Below, piece after piece: positions 24,352-33,096 of a stretch of DNA of 64,000 nucleotides (its first letter is position 1; every line of letters starts with the position of its first letter). Source of the DNA: Desulfomicrobium baculatum DSM 4028 (lineage in GTDB: Bacteria; Desulfobacterota; Desulfovibrionia; Desulfovibrionales; Desulfomicrobiaceae); contig NC_013173.1 in NCBI RefSeq assembly GCF_000023225.1, forward strand, positions 1,304,501 through 1,368,500. Reading direction: 5' to 3'. The notes under the pieces were generated by a model. It made no database searches and was not told where the DNA came from. It worked only from the letters and a program-made list of their open reading frames with translations. The position numbers were made by a program, and so were the translations under genes.

Positions 24352-25371
24352 TTATGCAAAACATTTCTCGTGATCAAAGTTCACGCCCTCCCGCATGATG
24401 AAATACGCGGCCCGCGCAAGTTTGTGGGCCAAGGCGCTATGTGCGACCATTCTGTTGCTTCTGGCCATCTTGCGGTCATACCATGAACGGCTTGCGTCGT
24501 CGTAACGCCTTGCGAGTTCTGCGACCTCTGAGAAAGCCCACGCCAAGTACTTGTTTCCGTTCTTGGTGTTGCCTCGCCCCTTACGCTTACCGTTGCTAAT
24601 CCAAGTGGACGGCACTTTCCGGCAATATGAGCTAAAATTGCCCGCCTTGGGGAAACGATCAATTGGACCGGTTTCCAACATGATCGTCAGACCGAGAATC
24701 ACGCCTACTCCTGGCATGGAAAGCAGGGCCTTGTACGTCGGACGCAGTTCGATTCTCTCCTCGGCCTGCTTCTCGATCTTCTTTATCTGCCGCCCCAGGT
24801 AGTCGATGGTGTCTTTGCTGACTTCTCCGCAAAGCGCCAGATCCTCATTGGCGACGCAAAGTGGTGCTACGTGATTTGTCTTAAGCTGTTTGATCTTGTT
24901 CACCGAAATCGAATGCCCGTTGTTTCTGGAGACAATACCTTTCAAACTGGTGATCAATGAAGTTCTTAAACGTACCAAGTGGCCGCGTTTACGCAATAAA
25001 TCTCGGATCGGGCGTTCCGCTTTGGGATAGATGTACCCTTCAGGCAGGACGCCGAGGCGAAGCATCTCGGCCAGCCAAGCCGCATCACTGGCGTCGTCGC
25101 TGTGCTTGAGCCCAGAATACTTCTGGATGGCCGCCGGATTGGCCAAATGCACCCGATACCCTTCGTCCATCAAAGCATCGACGATCCAATACCAGTTAAA
25201 AGTCGACTCGATAGCAATTCCTTGGACCTGCTCTCGATAGGCAGCAAGCGGATGCAAAATTGCCTGGACATCGTTAGCAAGTTTTCGTTTTTCAATGATC
25301 TTTCCTGCACTATCGACCACAGACAAGAAATTTGAATTTGAATGCAAATCGATTCCTGCGTATATAGCCAT
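24352..25371 (-). CDS. IS110-family transposase
   Basis: A 339-residue DEDD transposase/recombinase of the IS110 family. The N-terminal RuvC-like domain shows GIDLHSNSN (Asp7), IAIESTFNWYW (Glu near 54) and SDDASDAAWLAEML (Asp near 93 and 96). The C-terminal Tnp_20 domain has LLSMPGVGVILG (helix-hairpin-helix) and NFSSYCRKVPS with the candidate catalytic serine. Length is complete. Members are guided by a structured bridge RNA encoded beside the transposase. The sequence directly upstream of the start (25373-25448) forms a large hairpin consistent with this. Element ends and target are not resolved. Confidence 0.93.
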   Translation of the reverse strand: MAIYAGIDLHSNSNFLSVVDSAGKIIEKRKLANDVQAILHPLAAYREQVQGIAIESTFNWYWIVDALMDEGYRVHLANPAAIQKYSGLKHSDDASDAAWLAEMLRLGVLPEGYIYPKAERPIRDLLRKRGHLVRLRTSLITSLKGIVSRNNGHSISVNKIKQLKTNHVAPLCVANEDLALCGEVSKDTIDYLGRQIKKIEKQAEERIELRPTYKALLSMPGVGVILGLTIMLETGPIDRFPKAGNFSSYCRKVPSTWISNGKRKGRGNTKNGNKYLAWAFSEVAELARRYDDASRSWYDRKMARSNRMVAHSALAHKLARAAYFIMREGVNFDHEKCFA

Positions 25372-25372
25372 T

Positions 25373-25448
25373 GGACACCTCCGATACGAGTGTTTGCCAA
25401 CTCCTATATAGCAGAGGAATCGGTCACCTGCTATTTTCGGAGGTGTCC
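25373..25448 (-). ncRNA. Candidate bridge-RNA hairpin upstream of IS110 transposase
   Basis: Twelve-base perfect inverted repeat GGACACCTCCGA (25373-25384) and TCGGAGGTGTCC (25437-25448) enclose a 52-base loop, immediately before the transposase start. In the IS110 group the RNA guide is encoded in the non-coding end upstream of the transposase, which fits by position. The assignment is inference; the arm could equally be a subterminal inverted repeat or attenuator. Confidence 0.4.
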
Positions 25449-25464
25449 TTTTGTATGGTTATCA

Positions 25465-25486
25465 GATCTTGAATCTTGAATTTTTT
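25465..25486 (+). repeat. Dispersed ATCTTGAATCTTGAATTTTT motif, copy 2
   Basis: Same 20-base word as 12129-12149 (inverted there). It sits 17 bp beyond the candidate bridge-RNA hairpin, and a variant recurs at 25714-25732, so it could mark the IS110 border or target. Confidence 0.6.
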
Positions 25487-25624
25487 CGGAATACCTTCTT
25501 TCCACGGCTAGGCCACTTCGCATTGAATTATGGTAATAAAATTTTTCGGATGTTTTAATACGTTGTTCTGTCGAAGATTTTGCAGACAGGTCTGAATATT
25601 CACATATTCGTGGCTTTCATTTTC

Positions 25625-25647
25625 GCCCAGGCTCCATTCGCCTGGGC
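25625..25647 (+). terminator. Orphan intrinsic terminator
   Basis: Stem GCCCAGG/CCTGGGC with a nine-base loop followed by TTTTTTGTG. It reads on the plus strand although the flanking genes are on the minus strand, so the transcript it served has been lost or is a small RNA starting in 25450-25620. Confidence 0.75.
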
Positions 25648-25791
25648 TTTTTTGTGTGCTCCGTCATTCTGGTTCAAAGCAAAATATCCGCACCAGCGCA
25701 GGAAACAGAGTCAGCTCTTGTATCTTGAATTTATTTGTATGTAGCTTCTTTCCATGGTCACACTGCGATTTGCACGCAAGTGCTCTCAGAA

Positions 25792-26511
25792 CTATTTGAC
25801 CGCGCCAAAGGTGGCGAAGCAGGCGTTTTTGTGCAGAACGTCGATCTGGCGGAAACCGCATTTTCTCAGGAGTTCGAGCTGATAGGTTAGGGGCTTTGGC
25901 GTGTCTTCGACCTCGATTTCCTTGAAGCAGCGATCTCTGGCTTCTTCACCCGCCGTCTGAACGAGGTAATCGCCGTAGCGATTCCACATGATGCTTTGAA
26001 CTTCGTCGTTTTCATGCTCGATGAGGTCGGTGATCCATAGCGAACCGCCTGGCGCCAGAAGATCGTACAACGTCGCAAAGCCTTCTTGCCACTCATTATC
26101 TTCACGCAAATGGTGGAGCACTGTCGCTGCGAGTACGACATCGTAGTGGTTGCGCGGCAGGTCCGCCGAGCGAAAGTCCGCCTGGATGATCCTGACGACA
26201 CCCGTGGTCTCGGCGCTGACGCGCTGTTGTGCGCGATGCAACATTTTGTTGCTGAGATCGAGCAGGTCGCAGTCGAGCGGGTTTATCCGGCGCAGCAGAC
26301 TCAAGGTGGCGTTGCCTGCGCCACAGCCAATATCAAGGACTCGGCGCGCTTTTGGCGTGCACCTGGCCGCCGCTTCGGCAAGCAGCGCAAGGTTGGTCGT
26401 AGCATCGACCGTCGTTGTCTGGCCCACAGCAAGATTCGAAAAGCGCTCGACTTCTCCGTCGAAACGTCGACGAATTTCTTCAACAGTCATCTTTGAAGTC
26501 GATGTCTTCAT
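25792..26511 (-). CDS. Class I SAM-dependent methyltransferase
   Basis: A 239-residue Rossmann-fold methyltransferase. Motif I is VLDIGCGAGNATLSLL (about 56-71). Motif II/III reads CDLLDLSNKMLHRAQQR, acidic motif IIADF-like is IIQADFRSADL, and motif IV is VLAATVLHHLRED (about 126-138), followed by LAPGGSLWITDLIEH. The methyl acceptor is unknown; small-molecule methylation is most likely for this type. ATG 26511 (MKTSTSKMTVEEIRRRFD) fits the usual family start and follows CGAGG; the frame is open back to GTG 26643, but that extension reads unlike the family. GC content is higher than in the AT-rich neighbours. Confidence 0.85.
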   Translation of the reverse strand: MKTSTSKMTVEEIRRRFDGEVERFSNLAVGQTTTVDATTNLALLAEAAARCTPKARRVLDIGCGAGNATLSLLRRINPLDCDLLDLSNKMLHRAQQRVSAETTGVVRIIQADFRSADLPRNHYDVVLAATVLHHLREDNEWQEGFATLYDLLAPGGSLWITDLIEHENDEVQSIMWNRYGDYLVQTAGEEARDRCFKEIEVEDTPKPLTYQLELLRKCGFRQIDVLHKNACFATFGAVK

Positions 26512-27063
26512 GGATGCCTCGTAGTGTTTGGCGTTGTGTCTAAAGATCTCGTTCGACATCTTCTTTACCAGATTGAAACCAAGATTCGCGACCGAATCCG
26601 TTCTCCTCGGAAAAACAGCATTGGCATTTCCTTCGGTACCCACAAAAATATTTCTCTCGCCACGTTATAAGTCCTGCAGCGCACTGCCAAGTTATGTCTG
26701 GCATTAGGATGTGTGAAAATTTCCTAAAGTAAGTACCCTTCGGTGGCTGATGACATTATTATTACTGAGTACATTATGGGATGTTGTTGTGCGTCGTAAT
26801 ACTTATAATGTACGAATAGACTGTTTTTATTTCTTATTTTACTATAGATTTATTTTTCTTGTGGATGATTATTTGATTAATGATCATGATATGATAAGAT
26901 TTTATGCTTAAATTTTATTGAATTTAAAAGTGAATTTTGTTTGTCATGGATTGGTCATTTATATGCAACAAATTATTTTTAAGGAAATTATTTCCATCGT
27001 TTTAGAATTATTTGTGAATACATTCATTAGTAAATCATGTAACAATTTATATTGAGGAAAAAT
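26512..27063. other. Very AT-rich intergenic stretch
   Basis: From 26640 to 27060 the sequence is strongly AT-rich with no coding frame. It contains the GAGGAAAAAT ribosome site of the NIPSNAP-like gene at its right end. No hairpin or consensus promoter stands out. Confidence 0.4.
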
Positions 27064-27399
27064 ATGATCACATGTTATTTGAAATTCAATAATGAAAATT
27101 TTAATATGAATAATTTAAAGAATAATTTGAAGAATAATTTCATGATGCTGATTTCTTTGATTGAAAATTGCGGAGGGGAGCACCATGGGTATTTTTTTTC
27201 TTCTGAGCATAAAGAAAAAGTTGTTTTGCATATGTTCACATTTCCTACACTTGTTGAATACGAAGAATATAGATTGAATTCATTGACCAATATTGAGCGA
27301 ATTGTTGCTCCGTCCAGAAAGCAGGCTGTTTGCAGGCCTGGCGACTGGGAGCGGCAGGATTTGGTGATATTCGAAAATTTGCAGTGTATCGTTAATTGA
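27064..27399 (+). CDS. NIPSNAP-like dimeric alpha/beta-barrel protein
   Basis: A 111-residue protein that I match to the NIPSNAP family by its opening MITCYLKFN, the central GGEHHGYFFSSE (about 38-49) and FPTLVEYEEYR (about 60-70), positions typical of these small dimeric barrels. Function in bacteria is unclear. Odd features are a run of Asn/Leu/Lys (NFNMNNLKNNLKNNFMML, about 12-29) replacing the usual first helix, and very low GC in the first two-thirds. These suggest drift in an AT-rich context. ATG 27064 is chosen because GAGGA lies five bases upstream; an in-frame TTG at 27052 overlaps that site. Confidence 0.7.
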   Translation: MITCYLKFNNENFNMNNLKNNLKNNFMMLISLIENCGGEHHGYFFSSEHKEKVVLHMFTFPTLVEYEEYRLNSLTNIERIVAPSRKQAVCRPGDWERQDLVIFENLQCIVN

Positions 27400-27613
27400 T
27401 AGCTTCTTCATAAGTTCCTTGGCAAATGATGAGTCGTGCGGAGATAGTGGAAAAGGGTAGGGCAGGAAGCTGGCTCCATCGTTTCCCCGTTACTTCGCTT
27501 GACGCCTCGCCGCACGCGGCTACTGCGTGTCGAACAGGTCATCCGTGTCGCCAGTTGCCTATTCTTCCCAGATTTGAGTTCCGCAAGCCGTTGTCCCGTG
27601 CGTGGCCATGATT

Positions 27614-28531
27614 CTAGATGAGCATGCCCAGCACCAGCGGCAACGTCACCAGCGCCGCCAGCGTCTGCACGGTAATGATGGCCGCCATGCGTTCGTGGTC
27701 TCCGCCGAGCACCCGGGCCAGGATGTATGAGGAGACCGAGACCGGAACGGCCGTGAAGATCAGGCAGATGCCAAGTGGCGTCCCGCCCAGTCCCAGCGTC
27801 CGGCCCACCGCAAAGGCCAGTAGCGGCAGGGCCAGGAGCTTGAAGAGGGCGCTTGATCCCATGTCCTTCCAACCCGCCAGCGCTGCGGAGAAGGAGAGTC
27901 CCGCGCCCACGGCCAAAAGGCCGAGCGGCAACGACGCGCTGCCCATGATGTGCAGGCCCTCCCGCACTGTCGCCGGCAGCGTGATGCCTGCGGCCTGCAA
28001 GGCGAAGCCCGCCGCGCAGGAGAGGATGAGCGGATTGCGTCCGAGCTGTGTCACAGTTCCCCGCACTCCGTGCGTCGTGGTGTCCCGGCCATGTCTGGCC
28101 AGCACCAGGACGCAGAGCACGTTGACCAGGGGGATGATCGTCATCAGGGCCACGGCGGAAAGCGAGAGCCCCGCATCGCCGAAAAGCCCGCCGGCGGCGG
28201 ACAGGCCCACATAGGTGTTGGGCCGGATGGCCCCCTGGAATATGGAGGTGAAAGCCGGTCCGTCGCTTTGCAGCCAGGGCCGCACAACCAGAAGCATCCC
28301 GGCCAGCAGGCAGATGCTCGCGGCCAGGGTCGCCGCCATGAGCAGCACCGGTTGTTCTCCGACATGCATGGAGGTCAGCTTGTCGATGAGCAGGGCCGGA
28401 AAGAGCGCGTAGTAGGTCAGGCGCTCGGCCTGAGGCCAGAATCCCGCGCTTGGAAATTCCGCCCTTCGCAGCACGAACCCGATCAGAATAAGCAGGAAAA
28501 TAGGCAGGATAGCCTGAAGGATGTTCACCAT
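27614..28531 (-). CDS. AEC (auxin efflux carrier) family transporter
   Basis: A 305-residue permease of the AEC family with about ten hydrophobic segments from residue 5 to the end. Family-typical phrases are LPIFLLILIGFVLRR (about 8-22), GAIRPNTYVGLSAAGGLFG (about 99-117) and the C-terminal VSVSSYILARVLGGD (about 262-276). Bacterial members export or import small carboxylates such as malonate or malate; the substrate here is not readable. Start ATG 28531 follows GGAGGTGC. It is isolated from its neighbours by divergent and unrelated genes. Confidence 0.88.
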   Translation of the reverse strand: MVNILQAILPIFLLILIGFVLRRAEFPSAGFWPQAERLTYYALFPALLIDKLTSMHVGEQPVLLMAATLAASICLLAGMLLVVRPWLQSDGPAFTSIFQGAIRPNTYVGLSAAGGLFGDAGLSLSAVALMTIIPLVNVLCVLVLARHGRDTTTHGVRGTVTQLGRNPLILSCAAGFALQAAGITLPATVREGLHIMGSASLPLGLLAVGAGLSFSAALAGWKDMGSSALFKLLALPLLAFAVGRTLGLGGTPLGICLIFTAVPVSVSSYILARVLGGDHERMAAIITVQTLAALVTLPLVLGMLI

Positions 28532-28806
28532 GCACCTCCGCAAAGGCGCACCCTAGGCTGACGGGGCGGAGGAGTAAAGATGGCGGCTGGAAGCTGCCCG
28601 GGAGTCCAAGAGTCTGATGCCTTTTTCCTCTTGTCATATTTTCGATAAGAATTAATTTTTTTGATCGGCTCCATTTTCGAAATTCATTCTGCTCGATAGC
28701 CACCGCCCTCTCGCCTTCATTCTCCTCCTCTGCCGGCAATAGACAATGTCGGATCGAAATACGGTTCGGTGCTCAATTCACCACAACCAACGAAAGGAGG
28801 TCACCC

Positions 28807-29733
28807 ATGGAACCATCGCCAGAGCTCAACATCGAACGATATGCCAAATGCATCGAGGTCTCGAAACGGGTCCGGTGGGACATCGACAAGGATGTGCTGC
28901 GCGGTCGGCCGTTTGATTATTCGCAGAAATTTCTGCCGGACGGGCTGACCAGAATCGATCAGTTCGATTTCATGTCCGACCACGACAAACGCTTTGCCAG
29001 CCAGATCCAGGGCCGCACCTACGCCAACATGTTCGGATTCGTGGAACGATTCATCACCGCGAAGATACTCGACTGCACCCGCGATCATTGGCTTGGCAGC
29101 CAGGTCGCCCTGGAATCGCTGGTCCGTTTTTGCGACGAGGAGCTGAAACACCAGATGCTGTTCCGCAAAATCGAACCGATGATGGCGGCGGGCATGCCGG
29201 ACGGGTACACCTTTATGCCCGACCCCGACGCGGTGGCGGAAGCCGTCTTGAGGAATTCCACCTGGGCGGTGATGGGGCTGATTCTGGAGATCGAGCTGTT
29301 CACGCAGGAGCACTACAAGCAAAGCATCGCCCCGCAGGACAATCTGTCCGAACTGTACAAGGATATTTTCCTGTTTCACTGGAAGGAGGAGACCAGCCAC
29401 GCCATTGTGGATGAGCTGGAGTGGGCGCGTGTGAACGCCAAGATTTCGGATCGGGAACGCGACCAGGCGGTGGATGAACTCATCGCTATGGTTGCGGATG
29501 TGGATGGCATTCTTCAGGCCCAAAGTGCAGCCGACGTCGATTATTTTCTCAAAATATCAGGTTCGGCCATGGCGGATAAGGCACGGGATCTCAACGCGGG
29601 GTTTCTGGACGCCTACCGCTGGCAATACATCTTCTCCGGGGTTGAACATCCGAGGTATCAGTCCATGCTGGGGGTGGTGACCACCGCGGAACAGCGGCAG
29701 CGACTGGGCGAAGCATTGGCGACGCTCAGGTAG
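28807..29733 (+). CDS. Ferritin-like diiron-carboxylate protein
   Basis: A 308-residue all-helical protein. Repeated Glu and E-x2-H motifs are spaced as in diiron enzymes: FVERFITAK (about 79-87), RFCDEELKHQ (about 107-116), LEIELFTQEHY (about 159-169) and WKEETSHAIVDE (about 195-206). This four-helix-bundle ligand pattern predicts a diiron oxidase or oxygenase; the substrate is unknown. It has a strong ribosome site (AAAGGAGGTCACCC) and starts about 275 bp from the divergent AEC gene. The exported DsrE protein follows 49 bp downstream with its own strong ribosome site, so the two probably form an operon. Confidence 0.8.
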   Translation: MEPSPELNIERYAKCIEVSKRVRWDIDKDVLRGRPFDYSQKFLPDGLTRIDQFDFMSDHDKRFASQIQGRTYANMFGFVERFITAKILDCTRDHWLGSQVALESLVRFCDEELKHQMLFRKIEPMMAAGMPDGYTFMPDPDAVAEAVLRNSTWAVMGLILEIELFTQEHYKQSIAPQDNLSELYKDIFLFHWKEETSHAIVDELEWARVNAKISDRERDQAVDELIAMVADVDGILQAQSAADVDYFLKISGSAMADKARDLNAGFLDAYRWQYIFSGVEHPRYQSMLGVVTTAEQRQRLGEALATLR

Positions 29734-29781
29734 GCGCGTCAACAGACGTCAATCATGAATCAACAACAAAGGAGGTATGTC

Positions 29782-30285
29782 ATGAAAAATTATGTCAGAT
29801 CAGCGCTTGCAGCTTTTTTTATCCTCTGCCTGCTTGGATTTCTTGGAGTTTCGGCTTCGGCCCAAGGATATGAGGCGCTTAAGGGGATTAAATCGGTCAA
29901 TACGATCTTCGATTTCAGGGACGGGAACACGGAAAGCGCATTGATTCATCTGAAGTTGGTGCACGATACGTTCAAGGATCCGGCCATACGGGCCGTATCC
30001 GAGAAACCGGAATTCGTGGTGGTCTTCATGGATGTGTCGGTGCTGCTGCTGTCAAACGAACGGGAGAAATTTTCTTCCGAAGAAAAGAAGCGGCTCGAAG
30101 AGTTCGATCGGACCATCGCGGCTATGGCCAAGGACGGGATTCGACTCGAAGTCTGCATGTTCGCCGCAAACCTCATGGGGGTGAAACCGGAATCGATCGC
30201 GCCGCAGATCCATCCGGTGGAAAACGGCTGGATCGCGTCACTGGGATATCAGCAAAAAGGCTATTCGCTGGTGCCGGCCTATTGA
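29782..30285 (+). CDS. Periplasmic DsrE-family protein
   Basis: A 167-residue exported member of the DsrE/DsrF-like family. A signal peptide spans about 1-29 (AAFFILCLLGFLGVSASAQ). The mature part has the small alpha/beta fold: alternating HLKLVHDTF, FVVVFMDVSVLLLS, GIRLEVCMFAANLMGVKPES (Cys near 126) and GWIASLGYQQKGYSLVPAY at the end. DsrE relatives handle sulfur transfer through a conserved Cys, here present; periplasmic versions are of unclear role. ATG 29782 follows AAAGGAGGTATGTC; an upstream in-frame ATG at 29755 has none. It is probably cotranscribed with the diiron protein. Confidence 0.85.
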   Translation: MKNYVRSALAAFFILCLLGFLGVSASAQGYEALKGIKSVNTIFDFRDGNTESALIHLKLVHDTFKDPAIRAVSEKPEFVVVFMDVSVLLLSNEREKFSSEEKKRLEEFDRTIAAMAKDGIRLEVCMFAANLMGVKPESIAPQIHPVENGWIASLGYQQKGYSLVPAY

Positions 30286-30304
30286 ACTGCGCCGGATTGA
30301 TTTG

Positions 30305-30377
30305 AAAAAGAGGTCGGTCCCTCGATTCTTCACTGCGGAGCAATCCGGTGCGTTTGAACGAGAGGCTGACCTTTTTA
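30305..30377. terminator. Bulged hairpin between convergent genes
   Basis: AAAAAGAGGTC...CCTCG pairs with CGAGAGG..GACCTTTTT, leaving a loop of about 30 bases, with A- and T-runs at its feet. It is a plausible bidirectional terminator for the DsrE and DinB genes. Confidence 0.5.
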
Positions 30378-30411
30378 TATGCGCAAGGGCATGTGCGGCA
30401 CCGTGCCGTCC

Positions 30412-30888
30412 TTACCGCTTGATTTCTTCCACCCTGTCCTCGAACAGTTTGCGGTGCAGCTCCATGTGCGCGAAGTAGTCGTGGATCAGCGCTTCCAGGG
30501 AGATGTCCTTGTCCTCGCGTCTCCAGACGTGGCCCAAGGCGGCCGGATTCATGTTTTCGATCAGGTGCATGAGCAGGGCGTTGTAGGTTTTCCAGAGGGT
30601 GACCAGCGTCGAATAGTCGAACGATGCGATTTTGGTCGCGTTTTTCCATTCTTCGGCGTCATATTTCGGGAAAACGAGCACCGGTTCAAGCTGCAGGCGG
30701 ATGAAGCGCTGGTGGTTGTTGGAGGCGGAGTCGATGAGGTGACTGATCATTTCCTTCAAGGTCCACTTGTCCGGGGCCAGACGGATGTCGGCCAGATTCC
30801 CGTTTTCGGTCATGAGGGCCTCGAAGGAATCAATTCGGGTTTTGCAGTCTACGCAGTCTAAATTCACGGGCGCTCCTGGATGTTGCAT
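30412..30888 (-). CDS. DinB-superfamily protein
   Basis: A 158-residue four-helix DinB/YfiT-type protein. The three metal-ligand histidines appear at the expected places: WTLKEMISHLIDSASNNHQR (about 42-61) supplies the first, and LIHDYFAHMELH (about 134-145) the last pair. Such proteins are metal-dependent thiol transferases or stress proteins; the role here is unknown. An alternative GTG start at 30867, six bases after AGGAG, would remove seven residues and may be the true one. It is convergent with the DsrE gene. Confidence 0.85.
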   Translation of the reverse strand: MQHPGAPVNLDCVDCKTRIDSFEALMTENGNLADIRLAPDKWTLKEMISHLIDSASNNHQRFIRLQLEPVLVFPKYDAEEWKNATKIASFDYSTLVTLWKTYNALLMHLIENMNPAALGHVWRREDKDISLEALIHDYFAHMELHRKLFEDRVEEIKR

Positions 30889-30979
30889 TAACCGCCATGG
30901 TTGCGGCGGAATGGGAGTAGGGCGGGGGTGCCCCCGCCTCCTGTCCGATGCATCAGTTGTTGGTTTGGGAAGGCAAAAT

Positions 30980-32662
30980 CTAGATCTTGAATTTGCTCAC
31001 CATTTCATCGAGATTTTCGGCCAAGCGGGCCAGGGATTGCGAATTTGAATGCATGGACTGGGCGGTTTCGGCCACTTCACTCGAAGCGGCATTGACCGAC
31101 GACACATCCTTGGCGATGGTTCGCAGCACCCCATCGGCCTGCGCGACATTCTGGTTGACCTGCTGCACGCCGACCGAGGCCTGCCCAACATTATCGGCGA
31201 TGTCGCGGGTCGTCACGGACTGCTCTTCCACCGCCACAGCGATGCTCCCCACGATGGAATCCACATCGTTGATGACGTTGCTGATCTGTCCGATCTCCTG
31301 CACCGTCTGTCCGGTGGTCTGCTGGATGCCTTGAATCTTGCCTCGGATTTCCTCCGTGGCCTGGGCGGTCTGCTGGGCCAATTCCTTGATCTCATTTGCG
31401 ACCACGGCAAAACCACGTCCCGCCTCTCCTGCCCGGGCCGCCTCGATGGTCGCATTGAGGGCCAAAAGGTTGGTCTGGGACGATATGGCCGATATGGCCT
31501 CCGTAACCTTGCCGATATCCCTCGCCGCCGTGCCGAGCTCGTTGACCTGTACGGAAGCCTTCCCGGCCGCGGCAACAGCCTGGCCGGTTATTTCCTTGGC
31601 TTTTCCCGTGCTGACGGAAATTTCCGTGATGGTCGCGCTCATTTCTTCGGAACTTGTGGCCACGGTGCCCATGTTCACCGTAAACTGCTCCATGGACGCG
31701 GCGACGCTGTTCATGTTCGCGCTCATTTCCTCCGCCGAGGCCGCGACCGTGTTCGAGGTCCCGGTCATGACGTTCGACGAATTGCTGAGGCTGCCTGCCA
31801 GGTCCAACAGGGTGCGCGAGGCCATGCTGACCTGGCTTGAATTGCGGGCGACATCCTTGATGATGTTGTGCACCCTGTCCACGAACTGATTGAACCACTC
31901 GCCCAGTTCCTGAGTTTCCGTGCCGGACTGGTCCTTGATCCTTTTGGTCAGATCGCCTTCACCCTCGGCAATGTCGCGCAGCATGGCGATCATGCGGCCC
32001 AGAGGGCTTGTTATGCCGTTGGAGATGAACAGGGTCAGCGCACCGCCCACGAGGATGCTGCCGAAGGTGATGATTGCCAGAATGAGTTTGAGCCGCTCAA
32101 AGGCGCCCGCAGCTTCCTGGCCCGCAATCTCGGCGTCGCTTTCGACAATTTCGGTCAGTTTGTTGATGTGCTCGCGCATGATGTCGAATTTTTCAGCGCC
32201 TTCGGTCGTGGCCAGCTCAACAGCTTCCGGACTCGCTTCCCCTGTGGACGTGGCACGCAGCGCGAGTATCTTTTTCGATATGTCTTCCCAGGCGATCCTG
32301 TCTTTCTTGTACTGGTCGACCAAAGCCTTTTTTTCCTCTGAGAAAGAGACTTCAATGAACTTCGACATGCGGCTGTCCGCCTGCTCCATGTTTTCCTGGT
32401 AGGATTTCAGGTTGTTTTCATATTCGGCCGATCCGGGAATGCTGAGCAACAAGCCTCGCTCGGCCAGAAGCATCTGGTGCAGGTCGCGGTCCGCTTCGAG
32501 CAGGACCGCCGTTCCGGGCAGGTCGCGCATAAGCACCAAAGATAATTTTTCGTTGATGGACGTGGCCATGAAAAAGGCCACAAATCCCATGATTCCGATC
32601 AAGGCGACGTTGAGGCCAAGAATGACGAACAGGCGTCCACGTATGCGAAATGAACTCAACAT
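30980..32662 (-). CDS. Methyl-accepting chemotaxis protein
   Basis: A 560-residue transmembrane chemoreceptor. TM1 lies at about 10-33. A four-helix-bundle periplasmic sensor (about 35-190) contains [18 protein letters not shown]2 lies at about 192-214 ([20 protein letters not shown]), then HAMP (about 215-268). The cytoplasmic signalling domain has the invariant tip [20 protein letters not shown] (about 408-427). No C-terminal CheR-binding pentapeptide is visible. Ligand unknown. ATG follows GGAGGGGGC. It stands alone, with no che genes near. Confidence 0.93.
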   Translation of the reverse strand: MLSSFRIRGRLFVILGLNVALIGIMGFVAFFMATSINEKLSLVLMRDLPGTAVLLEADRDLHQMLLAERGLLLSIPGSAEYENNLKSYQENMEQADSRMSKFIEVSFSEEKKALVDQYKKDRIAWEDISKKILALRATSTGEASPEAVELATTEGAEKFDIMREHINKLTEIVESDAEIAGQEAAGAFERLKLILAIITFGSILVGGALTLFISNGITSPLGRMIAMLRDIAEGEGDLTKRIKDQSGTETQELGEWFNQFVDRVHNIIKDVARNSSQVSMASRTLLDLAGSLSNSSNVMTGTSNTVAASAEEMSANMNSVAASMEQFTVNMGTVATSSEEMSATITEISVSTGKAKEITGQAVAAAGKASVQVNELGTAARDIGKVTEAISAISSQTNLLALNATIEAARAGEAGRGFAVVANEIKELAQQTAQATEEIRGKIQGIQQTTGQTVQEIGQISNVINDVDSIVGSIAVAVEEQSVTTRDIADNVGQASVGVQQVNQNVAQADGVLRTIAKDVSSVNAASSEVAETAQSMHSNSQSLARLAENLDEMVSKFKI

Positions 32663-33096
32663 GCCCCCTCCATTGAATTATGGTTAGAAATAACTAGCGA
32701 TGCACTCCAGCTCTGTTTGAAGAATGACACAGAAGCATCATGCCGACAACATCTGTCTCAGGCCGATTTCTTTAAACATGTCATCTATCTATACGTAAAA
32801 AAAGGGCGAAGTCAAAATATTCATCGTGTTTTAGGCCCGTCACTTCCCCGGCGCGAGAAATCATGATTGCTTGAGCCAAAAAGAGTTGTTCGAAGCTTCC
32901 TGGCAGATCAGTGGCCGGAGCGATTCCGCTGTAGGATATCAAGAATGATCTGGTAGGGACTCTGCTCGTCGCAGGGACGAGGGATCGTTGCTTTCATGCG
33001 ATAGCGACGCCGGGGAATGACTTTTTGCAGTGCCCTCTGTACGGTGTATACATATAGATGATTTTTTTAACGTCTCATCACGATCAGGTGACTTCA
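32663..33096. other. Intergenic region between divergent MCP and MBL-fold genes
   Basis: It contains promoters for both neighbours presumably, but I could not recognise a flagellar-type or housekeeping consensus with confidence. A T-rich minus-strand run lies near 32800. ATG 33058 is in frame with the MBL gene but lacks a ribosome site. Confidence 0.35.

Larger units (their letters stand above)
25449..25791. other. Gene-free interval between IS110 and methyltransferase
   Basis: Two related segments, 25466-25505 and 25715-25755, both run CTTGAATTT ... CTTCTTTCCA, an imperfect direct repeat 250 bp apart. A plus-strand terminator lies at 25625-25647 with no gene left to terminate. No coding frame seen. 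Confidence 0.5.

Noticed and set aside
27408-28739. 443-codon frame over the AEC transporter
   Set aside because: Low-complexity shadow; the overlapping minus frame has real membrane helices and family motifs.
32690-32790. Flagellar sigma-28 promoter for the chemoreceptor
   Set aside because: A TAAAGAAA-like word is present, but the downstream GCCGATAA-like part is poor and at the wrong spacing.
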